Below are positions 22,442-34,639 of a stretch of DNA of 64,000 bases, in pieces. This DNA comes from Liolophura sinensis (lineage: Eukaryota > Mollusca > Polyplacophora > Chitonida > Chitonidae), in contig NC_088307.1 in the NCBI RefSeq assembly GCF_032854445.1, positions 20,844,017-20,908,016 on the forward strand, in the 5' to 3' direction. How positions within the stretch are numbered: position 1 is the stretch's first letter; the number at the start of each line of letters is the position of its first letter. A program made the position numbers and the translations under genes. Under the pieces are notes generated by a model, which worked only from the letters and a program-made list of their open reading frames with translations, was not told where the DNA came from and made no database searches.

Positions 22442-23088
22442 AAACACTTTGCTCTTTTTTTAAAGACTTTTGAAAGCCTTATTGGGGTTAATCACTGCAT
22501 CTGTATAAGTATGAGCGAACAATGTCTCTAATGTTTGCTGTTTAAGACTGCCAGGATATGAAACCACCCCAGCGTTTTGGATTAAGATTCATTTTCATTA
22601 CCCGGTCAACAGTTTAGCTACAACAATGAGTGAATGTTTCACAAACACGAATTGAGGGCATTGAAGTGGGACATCTATATATCAGTAAAGATAAAAAATA
22701 TATATATATATATATTCAAAATAAGGACTTATATGTGGACGTTTGTAAACATTTTGTGTAATTTCACAGAGGTAAAGAAAATCTGTTTTACCTACTCGTC
22801 TCTTCCAACTTTTATTTTCATTTTGATGTCTTGTATTTTTTTTTTTTTTTTTTTTAACATCTTTATGTTAGAATGCACTTGTTGCAAAATCATGTTGTTT
22901 TATTTTTTTTGGTCAACCCAGATGTACAAGTTGTGTAGTTCTGATTCTAAAGACATGCAACTCCAGGGCATAGATTTACAGCAGTGAAAAACTTACAACT
23001 GTCATGTAAAAAAAAAATTAATGACATAAAATTACACAAATTTACATGTACTCATTTACGTGTACATGTAAGTATGCTACCACAGCTT

Positions 23089-23142
23089 GTGTACACGTAC
23101 TGTATGCTGTGAGGACTTTCACAGCATACAGTACGTGTACAC
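23089..23142. repeat. Perfect inverted repeat, 24-bp arms
   Basis: GTGTACACGTACTGTATGCT plus GTGA pairs exactly with 23119-23142 around a 6-base loop GGACTT. Confidence 0.95.
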
Positions 23143-23222
23143 CATGACAATGCTATGGCTTACCTTTACACCATGGCAATGCTATGGTTTACCTGTACGC
23201 CATGGCAATGCTATGGCTTACA
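23141..23222. repeat. 29-bp tandem repeat, ~2.8 copies
   Basis: ACCATGGCAATGCTATGGCT followed by TACCTGTAC, repeated; starts at the end of the hairpin. Confidence 0.85.
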
Positions 23223-23549
23223 ATATAAATGTTTGCAAAACAGTAAATGCATATAGCTTACCTGTAGCCAGGTGAAAAGTATTTTTAAGCAGCGTGAAAT
23301 CATTGTGTGTTGAAGTTAATACATGTATATGCCGGAAGGTACGTGCCGTTTTGTCGAGCGCTTATAATACAGAAATCACTGGACTTTGTCACAGAAATAA
23401 TACCAGTTGATAGTTATGCAGCTAAATAACATGCACCATTAGCAACTATTGGTGAAGTCCATTCAGTTTTACATACATGTTATGCTATAGTGACTGAAAT
23501 AGGGAAGTTTCAAGCTGGAACTCTTTTATCACTTAAGTAAATAACGTCC

Positions 23550-23760
23550 TACTGTATCATGTGACTTGGTAAAAGTGTTAGGTAACTATTTTTTATTAAA
23601 TCAACTATAATATGGTCTTCTGCAGCAAGTTTAACAAAAAGTTATTTAGAAAAGGTAAACTATGGAGAAATTTGAGGAGCAGAACATTTGTGAACTACTA
23701 AAGTTCCTGAAGGAAAAATGTCTGTTGTTCCTCTGGAACTCAGGACACAGGTCATCAGAA
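23550..23760 (+). repeat. Dispersed repeat E, copy 1, with short ORF
   Basis: Shares CTACTGTATCATGTGA, AAAAGTTATTTAGA and an ATG (23662) reading MEKFEEQNICELLKFLKEKC with 53415-53630. The frame stops after 35 codons. Confidence 0.65.
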
Positions 23761-24079
23761 GTTGGCTAATATACTTGGTAAATCACATGTTACAGTAGGA
23801 CTTCTTTGCTCACCTGTACGATGTATAAGTGAAACTTACATCATGCCCCAAGCATTGTTGCAATGTCCAATAACAGCTATAGGGAAAGCGATGTAACAGT
23901 AAATGTTAGGGGTGGTATCTTAAAAAGTACTGCATGTATGAGAGAGAGGCTCGATTGTTGATGTGTTCACGCCTTTTAGTATTCTGAATTTATGGAATCG
24001 GTGTTCAAGTGAATGTTAGGGTGGTCCATCCAAAAATACTGACGGAATTGCGCTGAAGTTATGCATACCTCAAACAAGG

Positions 24080-24790
24080 GAGATGTTTCAGTGTATCTGT
24101 CACCTACAAATGAGTGTTTACAGTGTAGCGGAGATGTTTCAGTGCATCTGTCGCCTACAGATGAGTGTTTACAGTGTAGCGGAGATGTTTCAGTGCGTCT
24201 GTCGCCTACAGATGAGTGTTTACAGTGTAGCAGAGATGTTTCAGCACATCTGTCGTCTACAAATGAGTGTTTACAGTGTAGCTAAGATGTTTCAGTGAAT
24301 CTGTTGCCTACAGATGAGTATTTACATTGTAATGGAGATGTTTCAGTGCATGTCGCCTACAGATGAGTGCTTACAGTGTAGCAGAGATGTTTCAGCCCAT
24401 CTGTCGCCTACAGATGAGTGTTTACAGTGTAGTGGAGATGTTTCAGTGCATCTGTCGCCTACAGATGAGTGTTTACAGTGTAGCAGAGATGTTTCAGCAC
24501 ATCTGTCGCCTACAGATGAGTGTTTACAGTGTAGCAGAGATGTTTCAGTGCATCTGTCGCCTACAGATGAGTGTTTACAGTGTAGCAGAGATGTTTCAGT
24601 GCATCTGTCGCCAACAGATGAGTGTTTACAGTGTAGCAGAGATGTTTCAGTGCATCTGTCGCCAACAGATGAGTGTTTACAGTGTAGCGAAGATGTTTCA
24701 GTGCATATGTCACCTACAGATGAGTGTTTACAGTGAAGCGGAGATGTTTCAGCCCATCTGTCGCCTACAGATGAGTACTTGCAGTGTACC
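24080..24790. repeat. 51-bp minisatellite, ~14 copies
   Basis: Unit starts GAGATGTTTCAGTGCATCTG; period 51 (24080, 24131, 24182, 24233, ...), one unit with a 3-base deletion near 24347. Each unit contains ATCTGT-CGCCT-ACAGAT, a small stem-loop. As 51 is a multiple of three, several frames on both strands stay open, one reading DVSVHLSPTDECLQCSR repeatedly. No splice context or start supports coding. Confidence 0.95.
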
Positions 24791-26632
24791 TTTAGCAAAA
24801 AAACAGTTTGTATTTGAAACTTGAATACTGATATGACCTTTGTGTAATATTTCACTCATATTTCAGAAGTATACTGTATGTGTATTGTTTATTTTGAAAT
24901 CCGCCATTTTTGAAACTGCTTAGGCCAGATTATCTTTTTTTTTTATTTTGATTAGATTGCTGAGATAGTGGTAAATTATTGATGACTGATTTATATGCTA
25001 GTTAGAGGGGTTTTTTTTTAATGGAATCTCTATATTTACAAGCCATATTTTTTTTTGTGGTTGTTTACTTTTTGAAAGTGTTCGTATGATTTTGTGTTTA
25101 TTTCATCATGGTCAGTTTCATCTTAGTTTAATTGTACGTGGCTTTTAGTTTGCACATCATTCATGTATACATTTTTCAAGTTATCTTTCCTCGCATTGCT
25201 CACTTTTGTTTCTCTTTCTGATAAGTAAATTCAGTTAGGATTCGAATTACAATCCCCAGTTTCTGTAGATTTTTCAAAAATAATGGTGCACAATATGCTG
25301 TGGCTCGACGTTATCTGCATAAAGTAGATTTACAATTCATTTGGCTAATTATATTACAGGGTAACATGTTTTGACTGCCATATTTCTGTATAATTGGACA
25401 GAGGTAACCTTTTTTCTGTGGATTAAGTGATGCTGAAACAGTTTCGGGCGCAAAAATTGGGGCGCAAAAATTTGTAGGGTACCTGTGTCTATTTTGTAAT
25501 TAGATACTGGTTTACTTTTTTGTGTTAGTATAGCAATGCATGAAAGCAATTGTCTCAGTATCAGCTTTAACTTGCCTTGGCCAGAAATGTACACACACAC
25601 ATGAATTTTGGCTTCTTTTAATTCATACTTGCTTTTGTTAATAAAAAGTCTCAGAATATTCTTTGCTAAAATGTACATGTATTATAAAGTAGCTTGAAGA
25701 AATAACTGTATCATATTGGGTGCACATGAAATGTAAAAAGCTGATGTACATGTACACACTAGCTGTAGCAAAGGAAATGTGGTCGGACATTTGTAACACG
25801 TTTTCTGCACTGTTCCACATGCACGCACATTTACATGTCACTTTATGAGCTTGGTCAGCCCAGGTCATAAAAATATTTATTTCTGATGATGCAGTTTTTC
25901 AGATGTTAATTGCACATCTAATACAAATAAGATTGTTGTTCGATGTGATAGATAATGGAGGGCTGTGTGGAATACTTTCAGCCTACAGCTGAGTAGTCTG
26001 TGGCCTACCCTTTACAGGGCATGTGTGGCTTGCTTTACATCACTGCCACCACTAGGAGATTTTGTAGAGAAATCCTTAACAACGCCAAGGTCACTGAGGT
26101 AACTTTGGGGAGGCAGGAAGGTCAGAAAACAACACAATTTTATTGATAAATGCTGAAAAAAAAGCTCCGTGCAAAGCCACCTGTCATAAGGCTGAGCCTA
26201 AAGAAGCCTGTTTGTGCAATGACATAGGCTCAGATTGTCAAACATGTCTAGTGGTGGCAGTGGTGTAAAGCGAACATAGAAAGTGGCAGTTAGGCTGTGA
26301 GGATTATGAGTATTGAGTGCAAACTGGCAACATATTCCTCCTTTATTGCAAGTCAGCTTGGAAACGAGTCACCATTGCATGGGAAATGTTACCCTATATT
26401 CAAATAACATTTGAAACATTTCTGTAACGGGGTCCTATTGACATCAATACGCCAGATTTGTTTTTTTTTTTATTAGTCATGACTTCCAAATACGAAATAT
26501 GCAAGAATTTGGTTCACTGTATAAATCCGATTAAACATCTGAATCTCATCAAAATCATTTTTTTGGGCCAAAATTGTAATTCTGCTGGCTTACATGTATG
26601 TTAATCAATATGTCTCCACCGTTTATTACCCT
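24791..26632. other. Intergenic, nothing recognised
   Basis: AT-rich, several poly(T) runs; may include the distal 3'UTR of the C1orf21-like gene, whose 3' end I could not place. Confidence 0.4.
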
Positions 26633-26834
26633 AATTCTCCAACTGCCTCTGCAACCAATATTTTGTAACATTCTGAGATAACTGTATGGGGTGAGAACAA
26701 AGAAAACTATAGTTGCACAGTTTATGAAGCTTAATGACACAAACAAATCATTTTTAGTGTCATTTTCATAATAATTGTACACACAAATTCCTCTGAAAAA
26801 AAAGTGCTTAAATGGTTGAAAAGGTTGAAAATTT
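26633..26834 (-). mobile_element. MITE family A, reverse copy
   Basis: AATTCTCCAACTGCC ... GAAAAGGTTGAAAATTT; reverse complement of the 880/20574 type, e.g. ATGACACAAACAAATCATTT. Confidence 0.8.
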
Positions 26835-27136
26835 ACAGTATGTTTGACGATTGGTATGCAAATGTGTTTTGAGGCCTAGATCAAGAGAAAAATGCTGTCT
26901 AGATAACTACAATGTACATTAACTTGATCGTGTGTTGCTGCATATGGGATATGTGCATTCTAATGTGGGCTTGGATGGACATTTTCTTGTTATGGGACGT
27001 CTTCCCTCATGTCCCTAGTGTAGCAGTATTGTACGTACTGTTCAGAGTTTTGTGACAGTGACAACATACATATTACACCCTGGGATACATGCTAGTATCA
27101 TGGTAACCGCATGTGGCGGGACTGAAAACTAAAACC

Positions 27137-27296
27137 GAGGAGCCTCTCACCAATGGGATTGCTGTGAGTTCAAGTCCAGCCATGCTGGTATCCTCTCTGG
27201 TCATACATGGGAAGATCTACCAGCAACCCCTGGGCTTTGCCTGGTTTCCTCCCACCGCAATGCTGGCTGCCATCATATAAGTGAAATATTCTTGAA
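27137..27296 (+). mobile_element. SINE type 1 copy, internally deleted
   Basis: AGGAGCCTCTCACCAATG, B box, central domain missing the GGATGGTCGTGGG stretch, and no A-rich tail. Confidence 0.8.
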
Positions 27297-27439
27297 ATGA
27301 CCATTATAATCTCTCTGTGCCTGTCTGTCTGCGCATTCATCACGAACCAGACTTTATCCTGCCTTGTAATTATTATGAAGAGCACAAATTTTGTTAAAAT
27401 GTAAGCTATTTTTTCTAGCATTAACGTACATTTGGGGAA

Positions 27440-27850
27440 ACTGTTCTCTCAGATAACTTAAGCTTGGATGATTGCTACATGCTTCAGATCTGCCAGCAAC
27501 TTACGGATGGTCGTGGGCTGTGCCCGGTTTCCACCCACCATAATGCTGGCCGCCATCGTATAAGTGAAATATTCTTGAGTACTGCGTAAAACATCAATCA
27601 AATAAATAAATAAATAAACATACTTCAGATAACTTGATTTTCGAAAAAACTTTAGATGTTCTCCATTGAGATACATGGAAGTTGAGTTTAGATGTTAGCT
27701 ACATGTATGTTCTTGAATAACTTGAATTTTAGTTCGGAAATTTTGACCTTCAGTAGGCTGAGTTTGTATGTTCTTTAGCTATATGTTCTTAGATAACTTG
27801 GATGAAGGTTAAATGTGGTTGTTGGCTATGATCTCAGATAACTTGAGTTA
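27440..27850. repeat. Degenerate part of a ~32-bp tandem family
   Basis: Scattered variants of AGATAACTTGAGTTTGGATG and GCTATGTTCTC, diverged, interrupted by SINE 27490-27618. Confidence 0.55.
27490..27618 (+). mobile_element. SINE type 1 copy inside a degenerate tandem array
   Basis: 5'-truncated at CTGCCAGCAAC; flanked by CATGCTTCAGAT and CATACTTCAGAT (one mismatch), which are array sequence. Confidence 0.88.
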
Positions 27851-28428
27851 GGATGTGAAGGTCATGTATTTTGCTAGATTATTTATACATCAGTGAAATC
27901 CCAGTCTTTCCTTCACTGATAAAAATGATATCTTCACTAGTTAGATATCACTTTTGTTATTACATTTTGCTATTACTCTGCTGGAGACCTTGACCCCTGA
28001 CCCACAGTTGACCTTGCTGGGACTACATTTGTACATGCTGTCTGCTACATTCATTGTGTCACTTCATGCGGTCACCGTGAAATCTTCGTGGACAGCATCA
28101 CAGGGCCGGGCATTTCCCTGCAGTATATAGTTCGCCAAAAAAAAGAGGTAGAAATTCTTCATGTGCTTAATTTTACGTAAATACCTATATTGCATTAGCA
28201 TTAAACACCTTTGTAGAGTGTTTAATTACTTACAGACCGCGTTTAAAACTAAAAAGGTGTTGTGAGTGTGGACGTGAACGAAATTGCAGCGCGTATGAAT
28301 AGAATCAGAAATAAGACGAAGATGTTGCTTATGCTTATTTTCTTTCACGGATGCAACAGATAAACTGATACGCATTTATATACATGTAGAGAAAATGTCA
28401 GGATATAAATAATAAATAGCATATTGCA

Positions 28429-28523
28429 CAGTGAAGGTTGAATACCATAAATATTATTCGAGCGAGAGGGTTATCATTTCCACCTCTTACTGCAACAATA
28501 TTTATGGTATTCAGCCTTCACTG
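28429..28523. mobile_element. Foldback element, 27-bp arms
   Basis: CAGTGAAGGTTGAATACCAT at the left pairs with ATGGTATTCAGCCTTCACTG at the right (one G:T-type mismatch); 41-bp loop. Confidence 0.85.
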
Positions 28524-28555
28524 CGTAAAATCCTCTATCTCCTGATCATGCAGAT

Positions 28556-29075
28556 ATTAGGTAGAGTTTGGTGGATCGCAATTGCCGCAGATAAGTTGAG
28601 TTTGGTTGTATGCTATGTATTCTCCATGATATGCAGGTTTGGCTGTGTGCCATTCTTTCAGATAAATTGAGTTTGGTTGTATGCTGTTCTCTCAAATAAG
28701 TTGAGTTTGGTTGTATGCTATGTATTCTCCATGATATGCAGGTTTGGCTGTGTGCCATTCTTTCAGATAAATTGAGTTTGGTTGTATGCTGTTCTCTCAA
28801 ATAAGTTGAGTTTGGTTGTATGCTGTTCTCTCAAATAAGTTGAGTTTGGTTGTAAGCTATTCTTCATGATAAGTAGAGTTTGGTTGTGTGTTATTCCCCA
28901 TGGTAAGTAGAGTTTGGTTGTGTGCTATTCTTTCAGATAAAATGAGTTTATTGCATGCTATTCTCTCAGATGGTTATACATGCTATTCTCCATGATAAGT
29001 AGAGTTTGGTTGTATGGAATTCTTGGCGATAATTTGAGTTTGGTTGTATGCTATTCTTGCAGATATGTTGAATCG
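28556..29075. repeat. ~32-bp tandem repeat, ~15 copies
   Basis: AAGTTGAGTTTGGTTGTATG then CTGTTCTCTCAAAT, repeated, with a higher-order duplication of a ~115-bp block (28595 and 28698 onwards). Confidence 0.9.
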
Positions 29076-30000
29076 ACTGGTCTAGTGGCTGTTATGAATA
29101 AAACTTTGGAGGGCCGGATAGCTTGGAAAATATTTCTTTCCTTTAAGCATATGCACAAATTAAGGTAGGAATGGCAAAAATAAATGAAAATATTAAAAAT
29201 TGAAGCAGCATTTGGCAGATGTATACATGTATTTGCTGCAGAACTTGCAGTTTATCAGATAATATGCAGTATTGTTTTTTTTTTTATTGTTTTATTTATG
29301 TGATTTACTGTTCAATGCCGTACTGAGGCATTTTTTTTTTTTAGGAGATGCTTGATTTTATGAATAGAGGAGGTAAGAATGACTGAGTAAACCACTGCCT
29401 TTTGGCATGTTCCTGGCAATCCTCATGACTTACAGTGATTATGTCAAACCAGCGAGATCTGAACTATCAGGGACTGATCACTTTGACAACAACAACATGC
29501 ATTTTAGGTCAATCAGCCAGCTAGAGATTCTGATACACCAGAATACACGCCATGTTGGTATGCAGTGTACGCACAGGGTGTTTGTGTATATGAGATCAGG
29601 TCAATGTCAGTCCTTCTTCCAGTGATCAGCCTTTCAACACCAAAGATCATTTTGCCATATTTTATAAAGCAAATAATTCAGTCTTTAGGGTAGTCATATC
29701 ATTTAGTATTACAAAGTGTATATAGGTATAAAAAAAAAATACAAGAACAGAATTCCATAGATTTTATCTGAAGCGATATTTGTTTATCGTATTTAAATAC
29801 ACTGTCCGCAATATAAACCAAAGCAAAATGACATTATTATTATTATTATTTTTTTTTCTTTATTTTACTTTTTTGTTAGTCATACAAGAGAGCTTTATCC
29901 AGAGTCTAACTCTATCTGTGAAGATTTAAGAAGTTGAGATGGTTTCATTTGAAACTAATCTGTGATACAAAGAAAATAAATAAAAACTTTCCATCAATTG

Positions 30001-30037
30001 GTATATATATATATATATATATATGCCAATATAATAT

Positions 30038-30068
<31 letters not shown>

Positions 30069-30081
30069 CACACACATATAT
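30001..30081. repeat. (AT)n/(AC)n microsatellite cluster
   Basis: (AT)12, then ACACACAC and ATATAT blocks. Confidence 0.95.
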
Positions 30082-30325
30082 AATTGCTCATGAAAACTTT
30101 GTAATTTATCTATGTCATATATTTTTATGTATATACAAGTCTCTGTATTCATTTGTATGTCTAGGTAGATGACTTTACGTCTGGCTTGATTTAGATTTCT
30201 TAAAAATTTTTTGCTCCAATGGATTGGAATGTGTGAATGTACAATCTCCGTTGTTTGCTTTTTGTGGTGCTTCGCATAGCTAGAATCATTGACTTACTGT
30301 ATGGAGAGTTTAGCCTGTAAGACGG

Positions 30326-30535
30326 ATTGTTCAACTTTTTCGCATGTTTGCAAGCTGTTTATCCAAGCACATTCTGAGGGCATTTTTCTGTGTAGACTGA
30401 TAACATTATTCTTTTGGTGAAGACCTGAATTGGCCAATCCAGCCAAAGTAGTTTGGTCTCCAAAATCTAATTTAAAAAGTGCATCAAAATGACACTGAAA
30501 ACTGCTTCACAGTAATGAAAAGAGGTTGATGAATT
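30326..30535 (-). mobile_element. MITE family A (variant body), reverse copy
   Basis: ATTGTTCAACTTTTTCGC ... GAAAAGAGGTTGATGAATT; reverse of 19298-19512. Confidence 0.7.
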
Positions 30536-30595
30536 AGAGTGTGAAGTGCTGCTGGAACTGGAGTTTTTATTTATGTTGATCTCCTGTTGCTGAAG

Positions 30596-30859
30596 GGGGC
30601 CTCCGTGGCTCATTCGGTTAGCGCGCTAGCGGAGCATAATGACCCAGAAGCCTCTCACCAATGCGGTCGCTGTGAGTTCAAGTCCAGCTCATGCTGGCTT
30701 CCTCTCCGGCCGTAAGTGGGAAGGTCTGCCAGCAACCTGCGGATGGTCGTGGGTTTCCCCCGGGCTGTGCCCGGTTTCCACCCACCATAATGCTGGCCGC
30801 CGTCGTATAAGTGAAATATTCTTGAGTACGGCGTAAAACATCAATCAAAAAAAAAAAAA
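30596..30859 (+). mobile_element. SINE type 1, full-length
   Basis: Complete copy with intact head (GGGGCCTCCGTGGCTCATTC) and poly(A)-like tail; 14-bp duplication TCCTGTTGCTGAAG on both sides. Confidence 0.95.
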
Positions 30860-32004
30860 TCCTGTTGCTGAAGTATTGTCTACTTGACTGAGGATGTTAT
30901 ACAGCCCTGGCTGTGAGAGGTTTTTGTGAAGTACAATGTAGACAGAGTTTATTCCCCGAATAACTTTCTGGTGTATATATACACTGAAGGCTTTCATGGG
31001 GAGGTTGAACATTTGTAGGTAAGATTAAAATGTTGAATTATATAACACACATCTGGGGGACACGAAGACTGCAATTGTTTGCTTTTTGTGCCTGGCACAA
31101 AGCTGAATTAGTCTGGCATGATTTCAGATTTTCAAAAAACATGACAGTTTTGGTATCATAACATTATGACATGGTTTGACAGCTGTTATCATATGTAAGA
31201 AAGATTTAACAAACAAATGAAGCAAAACAAAAATGATCTGGACACACCAAGTATTGGTGCGATCCAGTTTTCTGGAACAGCTGGTGAATTTGCTTTCAGT
31301 TTATGTGAGTGTGACAGTTATCATAGCAATCCGTTCTCTGGTCATTAAACCTTTCTGTTCCCTGGACAACAAAGCACAAACGCTAATAAAAGTTTTGATT
31401 TTGACATGAAGCTGCTTGATTAGATTGTCCCAAAAGTATATATACAGTTCATCTCTTAAGTATACACACCAATCATGCTGACTGCATCAATGTACTGTGT
31501 ACAGCGGTGCATGTAGAAAAGGAGATTTCCTGTGAAGCCATTGGTATGTCAGCTGATGATTGGCTGTTAACCAGTGATTGTATCAACAGCATTTCACAGG
31601 GTCAAATTCGTGCCTGGCCAAATCAAGCTGTAGGGCGATAGTTGTACGCCATGAATCGTGTTCACGTGTGCGTCTTACCATTTTGAACAAATTTCATGTT
31701 GAGAAGCGGGATTTCGAATTAGAAGAACCGTATCCCAACCTCTCACTCATTGAGCATGTCACACACCCAGTGGCTGATCAATTCATATTTATTACCCGAG
31801 AACTGATTGGCCCTTATATATAATTGCTGTATATTCATTGGCTATTCTGACTCAGTGCCAGGAAAGCCGGCAATAAGTCCTTATATTAGACCTTGCGTAA
31901 AGAACAACCCAATTTTGTTGTTTTCACATAGAATGCATGTGCTAATCCCCGCAGTGTTTAGTATTTTTAGTAATTATGACTTTTACGCTTATTGGGGTAC
32001 TTAG
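30860..32004. other. Intergenic, nothing recognised
   Basis: A short open frame at 31578-31823 has no recognisable family or splice context. Confidence 0.4.
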
Positions 32005-32260
32005 ACTCAAAAAAAGTAAACTGTTAATTTTAACAGAAAGTGTGTTGTCTGATTTATGCTAGAATGTAATCTGCAATTGCAGTAGATTATTCTGTTAAAT
32101 ATGACAGACGTATTCTATTAATTCAACATAAAGATTGTATTAGACTAACAGGATATTCTGTTGAATACGACACAGTATTGTGTTATAACAACAGAATACA
32201 TTCTGGCCTCACTCACACAACAGACTTTATGTTAAAATTAATACATGGATTTTTTTGAGT
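32005..32260. mobile_element. MITE family H with ~45-bp inverted ends
   Basis: ACTCAAAAAAAGTAAACTGT and TTAATTTTAACAGAAAGTGT at the left mirror GTTAAAATTAATACATGGAT and TTTTTTGAGT at the right. The interior repeats ATTCTGTT(A/G)AATA(T/C)GACA. Confidence 0.8.
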
Positions 32261-33937
32261 TTACTGGTAGGGTTATATAAAAGGTATTATTTATGTTTAA
32301 GCAATTTATTTTTTTTCAAGACGTAGGTTGCTTTATTTACATTGCTGATCTGAAAATACATATAATATAGTGTAACCTGTTATACATACCGTCAAATTGA
32401 GAAATATGGCCATTTAATACAGTTGTTCACATCATCCGGCTATATGTGTAATATCGGTGAGGTTTGTATATGATATAAGTTTTGCAGTGTATGGTATTTA
32501 TCTTTGTTGCCATGGGCCATTGGGTGTCAGCTCATTTAAATATTTAAACACGTCTATCTTTTTAAGTTCAAGTGAAAAAAAAGGCTGTTCACAACTGGCT
32601 TTGTTCTGTTGTCATTTATATTACTGCTTCTGTTTCATTGTTAATTTGTCTTTATTATTGTGCACATATTGCTAAAATTATTTAAAATGTCCAAAGTTTT
32701 GTACATGGCTTCTCTTACCTGTAGTGCAATGAATTTTACCTAAGGTGTTAGTGAAAGGTTTCCATAGTATCTTAGCTCTGCATTTTTTTCTTATATGAAG
32801 ACTAATTTTACATGCTTGTTGCTTGTCATTGTTATGTGATATTTTATTAAAGACTACATCATAAAATACCTCTTTTTTTCTGCGTTACGATCTTTCAGTG
32901 TGTTATTTAATTATCCTGAGTGGAGGCTCTCATTGATAGAGCAGGAGGTTTTGGACCAAAACGCCATATTCGCTGATCAAGTCAAGTTTTCTGTAGTTGT
33001 CAACAACATCGCAAATTATTGCCTTTTCAGCAAAAAAAAGACTTGTTTTTTTTTAACTATTTATGGTGTTAATATCATTTTGAAGTTTGAAGAAAAAATA
33101 TTCGGTGGTATTATAAATATTGGGAATTAATTTTGTCACCGATTTTGAGCGTAAGCACGTGCATATACGTATGCATATCTTGTAAAAGGTAATAATTTGG
33201 TCTATTATAAAATAAAAGCAAAATTTGACAGGATTTTTTTTTTGCCAGAACTTCTGTATACACACTATGGCACACTTGCTAAAGACAATCTCTGTCTTCT
33301 GTGCATGGGATAAAGAAAAAAGAGCGTCTAAAAGGCAGAATGAGGAGATAACGTTAAATTTTGAGCCTGTGTGTGAGAATTTTGTTAAAAGTAAGTGTAC
33401 TGGAAGACACTGTACAGCTACCACTGGCAATTGTGGATGATGGCGTCGCTTTTATTTGACGAAATCGTGCACAAGATATTCCTCATGTGGGACTAAAACA
33501 CGTTGCATCAAGTTTCGCACTGTAACTCGAACCAAAGTTACAGTTTTGCAGTGACATAGTGACATTGACTCGACCAAAAATTAATCTGTTAAAGTTACCG
33601 GGAAGTCTGCTAAAATGTATTTGTTATTGCAGCAAATTATTCTCTGAGCATATTATCTGATACTAGTATTTAATAAATGAGAGAAAACAAGATTTATCTG
33701 ATTTAAACTGCATGGGCGTGGATCGACTTGAGACAGAGAAAACTGCGCACAACTCTACGCAGTCGATCTACCCGAATAGCTCTTACGTCGAAAAGTTTGA
33801 CAAAATTTTGAGCAAATTACGGCGTCTGATCAGATTCAGTTTCGGTGCGCGCAGGTCGACAACCTCTGGCGGCAACTGTGAGCAGATACTTTCAACAAGA
33901 CAGTCATGGCACCTCTACATCATGGGTGGATGTATTT
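32261..33937. other. Intergenic, nothing recognised
   Basis: T-rich; only short frames. 33700-33900 and 34370-34560 share the word CGTAGATCGAC or close variants, source unknown. Confidence 0.4.
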
Positions 33938-34205
33938 GAGTGAGTGAGTGCTTGGGGTTTAACGTCGTACTCAATTTTTCAGTCATTTGACGACGGAGGA
34001 ATCCTTAGGGTGCATGTACGTGTAATGTGCCTCCTTGTTGCAGGACGGATTTCCACCGCTCTTTTATTTAGTGCTGCTTCACTGAGACGACTTACCGAAG
34101 GCAAGTAAGCCGCCCCGCCCGAGCCATTATACTGATACGGGTCAACCAGTCGTAGCACTATCCCCTTCATGCTGAACGCCAAGCGAGGAAGTTACAACTT
34201 CTCTC
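33938..34205 (-). mobile_element. SINE type 2 copy
   Basis: Reverse orientation: GAGTGAGTGAGTGCTTGGGG tail first, then the body with GTGCTGCTTCACTGAGACGA and TGATACGGGTCAACCAG; 5' head missing. Confidence 0.88.
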
Positions 34206-34639
34206 TCCCTCGTTACACCCCCCATGTTCATCATATGCTTTGTCTGTGCGTCGCAAAAGGTGTCGTACAAGCACGGCTAAGCCTCCACATATTGATGAGC
34301 ATATTGTCCATCTCATCGGTCCACTCGGTGCTAACCATTTGCACACTGTAGCTCATGCATGTGATACACCACGTGATGCATCACTGAGAGCAAATGTGAC
34401 CAGCTGGGCGCAAGCACGCGTAGATCGACGCAACCGGGTAGGCCTACAATTTGGTGCTTCAGGTTTTAGAAAAGTAGAAAGTGTAACTCTGAGCAACTGC
34501 TGACTCAAGGATTGTCTGTGATTGCAAGTGCGCGTAGATCGACTGAAACCAGCGTGCGATCGTTTACTCGCAGTTGTTTCCAGTTGATCCTACTTGCTCC
34601 TAGTTGCTTCCAGTTGCCAAAAACCCAGATGCTCCCATA

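Noticed and set aside
23089-23142. microRNA precursor
   Set aside because: Perfect pairing and a 6-base loop fit a recent inverted repeat better than a conserved pre-miRNA; no expression data.
24080-24790. CRISPR-like array
   Set aside because: Units are contiguous without spacers and the genome is eukaryotic.
24343-24855. Minus-strand frame of 170 codons
   Set aside because: Produced by the 51-bp minisatellite; no start context or splice sites.
30639-30836. 65-codon frame on +
   Set aside because: Inside a full-length SINE.
33712-34503. Two short frames (33712-33939, 34240-34503) as a gene
   Set aside because: The first runs up to a SINE and the second follows it; no recognisable domain or linking splice sites.
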